DNA of 64,000 bases from Paenibacillus sp. RUD330 (GTDB taxonomy: Bacteria; Bacillota; Bacilli; Paenibacillales; Paenibacillaceae), in contig NZ_CP022655.2 in the NCBI RefSeq assembly GCF_002243345.2, positions 3,846,501 to 3,910,500 on the forward strand. Direction: 5' to 3'. Below are positions 59,972 to 64,000 of this stretch, one piece after another. The position numbers and the translations under genes are program-made. The stretch's first letter is position 1. The number at the start of each line of letters is the position of its first letter. A model generated the notes under the pieces. It was not told the DNA's origin and did not search any database. It saw only the letters and a program-made list of their open reading frames with translations.

Positions 59972-60429
59972 TCATTTGGCTTTGCTATTCTTGCGCTGCT
60001 GCTTGATGTGGATGTCCAAGGCCGCATTGGCCTCGGCTAGATCCTCGTCATCCATCAGCAACAGGTCTGCGTAGGTAATTCCCATGTCGGAGAGCAACAA
60101 ACGCCACTGGTTCCAGCGCTCGCGAGCTCTCCGGCTGGCCTCCGCCGGCGTCAGTCGTTTCCCGCTTCATCCTCGATGCCGGTCACGAACTTATACGCCT
60201 CTTGCACGACCTCGACGAGCTCGCGATAGGAGTCGAAATCGTCGACCTTGCGCTTAGGATCCACGACGACGTGCGCGAGCATCTCATCAGCCAGCTTTTC
60301 GTCGGACATGACACCGTACTTGTTTTTGACGCGGTCCGTGATTTTGGTCACCGCGCGCACACCCGGATGCTGCAGTGTGTACGCCTGGCCGGACTTGGTC
60401 GTGATGGTCTTTTGCTTAAAATTGGACAT
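59972..60429 (-). CDS. Tail assembly chaperone made by -1 frameshift
   Basis: The zero-frame gene (60151-60429, 92 aa, MSNFKQKTITTKSGQAYTLQ ... GIEDEAGND) ends at TGA 60153-60151. Four codons before it, in zero frame, lies the canonical slippery heptamer G-GGA-AAC (60163-60157). Slipping back one base opens a frame that runs to 59972, adding about 60 residues: LTPAEASRRARERWNQWRLL and LSDMGITYADLLLMDDEDLA. This is the gpG/gpGT-type arrangement of phage tail-assembly chaperones and sits, as expected, between tail tube and tape measure. Confidence 0.88.
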
Positions 60430-60443
60430 GTCAATCTCTCCTT

Positions 60444-60842
60444 TTAGGTCATCTGCATATCAAGGCATTGGATTTCAAACTCGCGCTCTCCCGACTCGCT
60501 GCCATACTCGCGGTCGGCGGGTTTTTTGACGTAGGCCTGCGACGCGCTGGCCGTTTCCTTGGGCGTACCGTTGTAGGCCACGCTGACCGGAAACAGCTTG
60601 CCGCTGTTGGCCAGTCCATCCAGGTAGGCGACGGATGGACTGGTCGCCTGCAGCGTGAGCGTAATCGTGCTCAGGCTGTTGTTGACTCGGCTACGCACGA
60701 CGTCCCCTTGGGCGCCGACGGTCGTCGTCCAGTTTTCCTCGTCTTTGGCCACGCTGACCAGATCCTCGGCGAAGCCTGTCAGGTAGACGCCGGCCGCGAT
60801 GACCGACACATCCTTGGCATCATAGGTTGTTCCTTCTGGCAT
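60444..60842 (-). CDS. Tail tube protein (DUF3277-like)
   Basis: 132 aa. MPEGTTYDAKDVSVIAAGVY, VGAQGDVVRSRVNNSLSTIT and FEIQCLDMQMT fit the small tube proteins partnering DUF3383 sheaths. ATG 60842 with AAGGAGGGA. Directly after the sheath gene. Confidence 0.82.
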   Translation of the reverse strand: MPEGTTYDAKDVSVIAAGVYLTGFAEDLVSVAKDEENWTTTVGAQGDVVRSRVNNSLSTITLTLQATSPSVAYLDGLANSGKLFPVSVAYNGTPKETASASQAYVKKPADREYGSESGEREFEIQCLDMQMT

Positions 60843-60860
60843 GATTATCCCTCCTTAAAG

Positions 60861-61886
60861 TTACTCGAACGTGATGACGCCGGTGATGACAGCGGAGTGG
60901 ATCGCGCCGGCAAGCACAAAGCTAAAGCGGCCGTCCGGATAGCTGCGCGCCGCGATGTTGGCCGGATCGACCGCGCTACGCGGCGGGAACGTCGTCGTAA
61001 ACAGCGGTTGCCCATCCTCGTCCTTCGCAATCATGTTTTGGTTGTAGGCTCGCTGCAATACCGTCCGCACCGCGCTCTCGATCTGGGCAATGCCCGTGTT
61101 GTCATAGGCGATTTTTCTGTTTTGCGCCTGAGCCTGGTTGAACAGATCCTGCACCGCGTACTCGATGGACGCGACCAGGTAGTCCTTCGAGTGGACGAGG
61201 TCGATGTACTCCCCGCTCGCCGCGCTCCCGCCGCTAGTCACGGCCATGCCGGCCATCGTGACATAGGCGTTGACGCCGGCCGTGTGCGCGGCGTTAAGCT
61301 GCGTCTGCGTCATGTCGTCGGGCGCGATGCCGGTCAGCGTCCATCGCTTCCAGGTTACGCTGCCGGGCGGGAGCGACGCGACCGCACCGACCCATGCCGC
61401 ATCCGGATACTTGGCCACCTCGGCCGGCAGCGAGTGGTAGATCACCGCGGTGCGGTCGTAGGCCTTGGCCTTGATCTGCGCCGCGTCCGTCAGGCTGCTT
61501 GTACGGGCGATGTACTGCCGCGTGCCGTCGGCTTCGATAACGTCGGCTGCCGCGATGATGTCGGCGACGGCCGTTGCCGTGGAGATCAGGAAGTGCCAGT
61601 CCTGCAGCAGCATCTCGCCCAGGTGCTCCGCAATGGTCTGCGACGCCGTCACACGCCGGGCGATGGCGATCTCGGCCGGGCGATTACGCTGCGCAAACAG
61701 CGCCCCCGCCGCCTTGTACTCCTCGGTGTTGGCTGGATAATCAGCTGCCACCGCTGCCAGATCCGCATAATTTTTATAGCCCGTGCCGGTCGTGCCAGAG
61801 CCGATGATGAGAGGCTTGCCGTAGCCCCCCAGGCTCGGCGTCGGCCGCTGCACGGAGATGACGACTTTTACATCAGATAGTGCCAA
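60861..61886 (-). CDS. Tail sheath protein (DUF3383-like)
   Basis: 341 aa. MALSDVKVVISVQRPTPSLG, then YAAGALFAQ-like AAGALFAQRNRPAEIAIARR, AVASLPPGSVTWKRWTLTGI and SYPDGRFSFVLAGAIHSAVI. This family forms contractile sheaths, so the phage has a contractile tail. TTG 61886 is preferred because GAGGAG is 8 bases upstream; GTG 61895 is the alternative. Confidence 0.87.
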   Translation of the reverse strand: MALSDVKVVISVQRPTPSLGGYGKPLIIGSGTTGTGYKNYADLAAVAADYPANTEEYKAAGALFAQRNRPAEIAIARRVTASQTIAEHLGEMLLQDWHFLISTATAVADIIAAADVIEADGTRQYIARTSSLTDAAQIKAKAYDRTAVIYHSLPAEVAKYPDAAWVGAVASLPPGSVTWKRWTLTGIAPDDMTQTQLNAAHTAGVNAYVTMAGMAVTSGGSAASGEYIDLVHSKDYLVASIEYAVQDLFNQAQAQNRKIAYDNTGIAQIESAVRTVLQRAYNQNMIAKDEDGQPLFTTTFPPRSAVDPANIAARSYPDGRFSFVLAGAIHSAVITGVITFE

Positions 61887-61891
61887 TGCGA

Positions 61892-62371
61892 TCACTCCTC
61901 GTGTGGTTTTGCTTGCTCGATCCAGTACAGCTCGGTCGTTATGCGATCGGTCGCCCGCAGCTCCGCGTCAAAACCGTAGCGCCGTTCCCACTCCTCGCCG
62001 ATGTTTATGTCTCGGTTTTGGACGTCCTCGACGCGGACGACGACCACGTCCAGCGCCTTAAGCGCGTCGCGGCCGGCCGTCTTGAGCCAGTCCCGCGCCT
62101 GCAGCGCCTGCGTCAGGGCCACGCTGCGCGGGTCCGCGTACGACATGAGGGATACGGTGATGAGCGCCGGCTCCTCCGCGATGCGCTGGCTGGCCGTTTG
62201 CCGGATGACCGGCTGGCCGGCTGCTGACTCGGAGCCGAAGCCGTCGAAGTCGTACGTCATGAACGCTCCCGTCGGGACGGGGCCGCCGCTATTGAGATCA
62301 ATGACTGGCACCGCAAGCGCAGCCTTGAGGCCGCGGGCGATGGCCGAGCGGATCTCAAGATAGGGGAGCAT
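61892..62371 (-). CDS. Neck / tail-terminator family protein
   Basis: 159 aa. YLEIRSAIARGLKAALAVPV, FMTYDFDGFGSESAAGQPVI, ALQARDWLKTAGRDALKALD and ATDRITTELYWIEQAKPHEE resemble the LIC_12616-type neck proteins that cap the tail below the head. ATG 62371; overlaps the next upstream gene by 17 bases. Confidence 0.72.
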   Translation of the reverse strand: MLPYLEIRSAIARGLKAALAVPVIDLNSGGPVPTGAFMTYDFDGFGSESAAGQPVIRQTASQRIAEEPALITVSLMSYADPRSVALTQALQARDWLKTAGRDALKALDVVVVRVEDVQNRDINIGEEWERRYGFDAELRATDRITTELYWIEQAKPHEE

Positions 62372-62705
62372 GGGCCACCACCTTACGTAAAACGTACTGG
62401 CTTACGTCGCTGTACTCGCGCTCGGTCGCCTCTACCACTCGGTAGCGCGTGCCGGCGTGCTCGATCCGCTCGTCGATCGCGTGTGCGTGGGTCGTGTACA
62501 GCATGCGGTCGCTTTCCAGGTACGTACCGCCTTCCCTGGCCTGCAGCCTCGCGGCCAGAGGCTGCACCATGCCGCTCAGCTGCAGGGGGGCTTGCGTGGC
62601 CGACTGCCATTCGCCGTCATCGTCGTAAGCGCCGCCGCTAGGCTGTACTCGCGTATACGGCTGTAGGTGCTGGCTCAGCACTCCTGCAAAGTAAAACGCC
62701 CTCAA
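62355..62705 (-). CDS. Head-tail joining protein (putative)
   Basis: 116 aa. DRMLYTTHAHAIDERIEHAG and TRYRVVEATEREYSDVSQYV look like the head-closure/stopper class. TTG 62705 with AAGAGGTGA 6 bases upstream. Assigned mainly by position between the gp10-like gene and neck protein. Confidence 0.65.
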   Translation of the reverse strand: MRAFYFAGVLSQHLQPYTRVQPSGGAYDDDGEWQSATQAPLQLSGMVQPLAARLQAREGGTYLESDRMLYTTHAHAIDERIEHAGTRYRVVEATEREYSDVSQYVLRKVVAHAPLS

Positions 62706-62711
62706 TGGGCA

Positions 62712-63173
62712 TCACCTCTTCTTCTTGATGACGTAGGTCAACGATTCCCGTAGGTCCTTGTCGCGCTGTAGCAACTTCCGGCCGCCGCCCCGCTCTGCCT
62801 TGTACCTCGCGCTGAGTGGAGGCTGCTTGATCCGTTCAAAGTTCTTGATCGTCCGATCGAGTCCCGTTCGCCCGGCTTCCTCCAGCAACACTCCCGCCCG
62901 TTTGCGCCCAAAGGCGATCTCCGTCACGCCGGCGCGAACGATCTTGCCGACCGGAATCCTTGACTTCATTCGCCCGCTGCGGATGAACGATCGTGCCGGA
63001 ATCCCCATCTTGGCAGATCCATACTCGTGGACGGCCGCAATCATCGCCAGCTCCGCATCGCCTTGCATGCCGACGTGGACTTCCTTCTTCGTCAGCCCCC
63101 AGAGCCGAAGCCGCAGCTTGTTGATGTCGTCGGTTCCGCTCATGCTCACTTTCACTCGACTTGATCGCGCCAT
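62712..63173 (-). CDS. HK97 gp10-like phage protein
   Basis: 153 aa. Basic protein with EVHVGMQGDAELAMIAAVHE, SAKMGIPARSFIRSG and LLEEAGRTGLDRTIKNFERI; the HEYG..GIPARSF pattern is typical of this head-tail family. ATG 63173 with GAAGGAGGA. Confidence 0.8.
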   Translation of the reverse strand: MARSSRVKVSMSGTDDINKLRLRLWGLTKKEVHVGMQGDAELAMIAAVHEYGSAKMGIPARSFIRSGRMKSRIPVGKIVRAGVTEIAFGRKRAGVLLEEAGRTGLDRTIKNFERIKQPPLSARYKAERGGGRKLLQRDKDLRESLTYVIKKKR

Positions 63174-63183
63174 AGTTCCTCCT

Positions 63184-63711
63184 TCACGTGAAGCGTCGAT
63201 AGCCGTCCAGCAAGCTCCGCACGGCGCTGGACATCTTGCCGCCCTCATAGGTCACGGATAGATCCCCCACCCGCTCGGACACGACGCCAGGCTGCCGGAG
63301 CAAGCTTTGCACCTGAAGGATGCAGGCGAGCTCGATGTTCTCCGGCAGGTCCGCGCCTTCATCTCCCGGCAGGATGTAGCCGCCTCGGTAGGCGATCCTG
63401 ACGTTGAAGACGCCCGCCGGCCAGCCATCCTCCTTGAGCAAACGGCCAACTTCAGGCATCAGGACTTCAAAATCCGCCAGCGCGGCTCCACCGGCTTCGA
63501 TGGACGCGATGGACCGGACCGGATAGCGGCTCAGGTTGAGGAAGGGCCCTTGCGGTCCGTCCACCCGCTCCACGACGTCCTTCGCCTCCAGCTGCCGATT
63601 CAAATACGCCTCGATTTCGGCGGATGCCGCTTTGATGAGGAGGATGAGTACGTCATCGGGCTGGGCGGCGAGGGCCGACATGCTCTTCAGCCTCTCCAGT
63701 GTGGTCAGCAT
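63184..63711 (-). CDS. Phage head-tail connector protein (gp6-like)
   Basis: 175 aa. LIKAASAEIEAYLNRQLEAK, LNLSRYPVRSIASIEAGG and YRGGYILPGDEGADLPENIE are the adaptor-type motifs. ATG 63711, downstream of the capsid gene and its terminator-like hairpin. Confidence 0.82.
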   Translation of the reverse strand: MLTTLERLKSMSALAAQPDDVLILLIKAASAEIEAYLNRQLEAKDVVERVDGPQGPFLNLSRYPVRSIASIEAGGAALADFEVLMPEVGRLLKEDGWPAGVFNVRIAYRGGYILPGDEGADLPENIELACILQVQSLLRQPGVVSERVGDLSVTYEGGKMSSAVRSLLDGYRRFT

Positions 63712-63723
63712 GTCTCACCCCGC

Positions 63724-63746
63724 AAAAAAAGAGGGCTCACGCCCTC
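63724..63746 (-). terminator. Terminator after the capsid gene
   Basis: Minus-strand GAGGGC-GTGA-GCCCTC followed by seven T (63730-63724), four bases after the capsid stop codon. Confidence 0.8.
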
Positions 63747-63750
63747 CGAA

Positions 63751-64000
63751 TTAAGGTACCGTAATTTGACCGTTGACGACGGCCGTCGCGTCGATGGTCT
63801 TCATATCGTCGCGGTAGATGGCGCGCGCCTCCGTGCTGTTGTTTCTCCAGGCGTTGCCGCCCTCCTGGGTCGTGTCGATGCGGTAGCCGGCGCGCTCGAA
63901 AATCGCGATGTAGTCGGCGTAGGAGCCGATGTACGCCGGCGCTTTCTTCGTCGTCGTGCCGGTTGTCGGCAGGATGGCGTTGGAGACGACGCGGACCGGC
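63751..64000 (-). CDS. Phage major capsid protein (C-terminal fragment, runs off the right edge)
   Basis: The last 82 codons of a capsid-like protein: KKAPAYIGSYADYIAIFERA, GYRIDTTQEGGNAWRNNSTE, ARAIYRDDMKTIDATAVVNG. The YIGSY.D.I.I.ER.G and R..YRDD...D..A fragments are typical of HK97-fold capsid C-termini. The stop is at 63753-63751. The start and the head morphogenesis genes lie beyond the window. Confidence 0.82.
   Translation of the reverse strand, partial: PVRVVSNAILPTTGTTTKKAPAYIGSYADYIAIFERAGYRIDTTQEGGNAWRNNSTEARAIYRDDMKTIDATAVVNGQITVP

Larger units (their letters stand above)
46801..64000. mobile_element. Contractile-tailed (PBSX-like) prophage, left end at tRNA-Arg
   Basis: A continuous block of phage genes from immediately after the tRNA to the right edge. 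It has regulators and HicAB at the tRNA end and lysis and structural genes on the minus strand. Order and families point to a myophage or a defective PBSX-type element with capsid. No integrase, terminase or portal is visible; these may lie beyond 64,000. The exact left boundary is not fixed because the matching attachment repeat is outside the window. Confidence 0.85.

Noticed and set aside
60151-60153. Treating the chaperone stop as a sequencing error or pseudogene
   Set aside because: The GGGAAAC heptamer is in the exact register needed for programmed -1 frameshifting and the location is the classical one.
1-64000. CRISPR array or cas genes
   Set aside because: The repeats found are two or three degenerate copies or coding minisatellites without regular spacers, and no cas-like protein is present.
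46801-64000. A gene-transfer agent or pure tailocin instead of a prophage
   Set aside because: A capsid C-terminus and head-tail connectors are present, so a tailocin is unlikely; GTA-like or defective status cannot be judged without the terminase and integrase region.

Overview
This window looks like a chromosomal segment of a spore-forming, high-GC member of the Bacillota, most likely Paenibacillus or a close relative. The evidence is the gene content and order: obg-spo0B-rpmA-prp-rplU, spoIVFA/B, minCD, mreBCD, radC, maf, spoIIB, folC, valS, spoVID, the hem genes, engB, lonA, lonB, clpX and tig. As I remember it, this follows the B. subtilis chromosome closely. The differences are extra genes (rng, a rodA-type SEDS gene, murC, an RluA-type synthase, a precorrin-2 dehydrogenase, speD, ispG, clpP). 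The species call is an inference from synteny, GC-rich codon use and sporulation genes, not from a marker sequence.

Layout: 1-46.5 kb is almost entirely minus-strand housekeeping and sporulation genes. 1-2.9 kb holds the obg/spo0B/L27/Prp/L21 operon behind an L21 leader. 2.9-6.4 kb holds RNase G and the SpoIVFA/SpoIVFB pair that activates pro-sigma-K. 6.5-13.4 kb is the cell-shape and division block (RodA, MinD, MinC, MreD, MreC, MreB) followed by RadC, Maf and a small membrane protein. 13.5-23.2 kb carries SpoIIB, MurC, FolC, ValS behind a T-box, and SpoVID. 23.7-32.8 kb is a tetrapyrrole operon (hemA, hemX, precorrin-2 dehydrogenase, hemC, fused cobA-hemD, hemB, hemL) ending with a pseudouridine synthase and starting at a PerR-like box. 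33-46.5 kb has speD, an unrecognised conserved-looking gene, engB-lonA, lonB, a frameshifted EamA transporter, ispG, clpX, clpP, tig and a ysoA-position gene.

At 46,724-46,800 a plus-strand tRNA-Arg(TCT) marks the junction with a prophage that runs off the right edge. From the tRNA outward it carries two divergent small Cro/C1-type regulators, a plus-strand HicAB toxin-antitoxin pair and then minus-strand late genes. Read in transcription order (right to left) these are capsid, head-tail connectors, tail sheath and tube, a tail-assembly chaperone with a canonical -1 frameshift heptamer, tape measure, baseplate, tail fibre, XkdW/XkdX-type proteins, XhlA, holin and a GH25 endolysin. It is therefore a contractile-tailed, PBSX-like or Myoviridae-type element. 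No integrase is visible at this end.

I found no clearly new multi-gene system. The best leads are regulatory or structural: the perfect GNRA-tetraloop hairpin between hicA and hicB, several intrinsic-terminator-like hairpins inside the phage late operon, a possible structured speD leader, the PerR box in front of hemA, the GGGAAAC frameshift site, an 18-bp coding repeat in spoIIB, and several intergenic tandem repeats.
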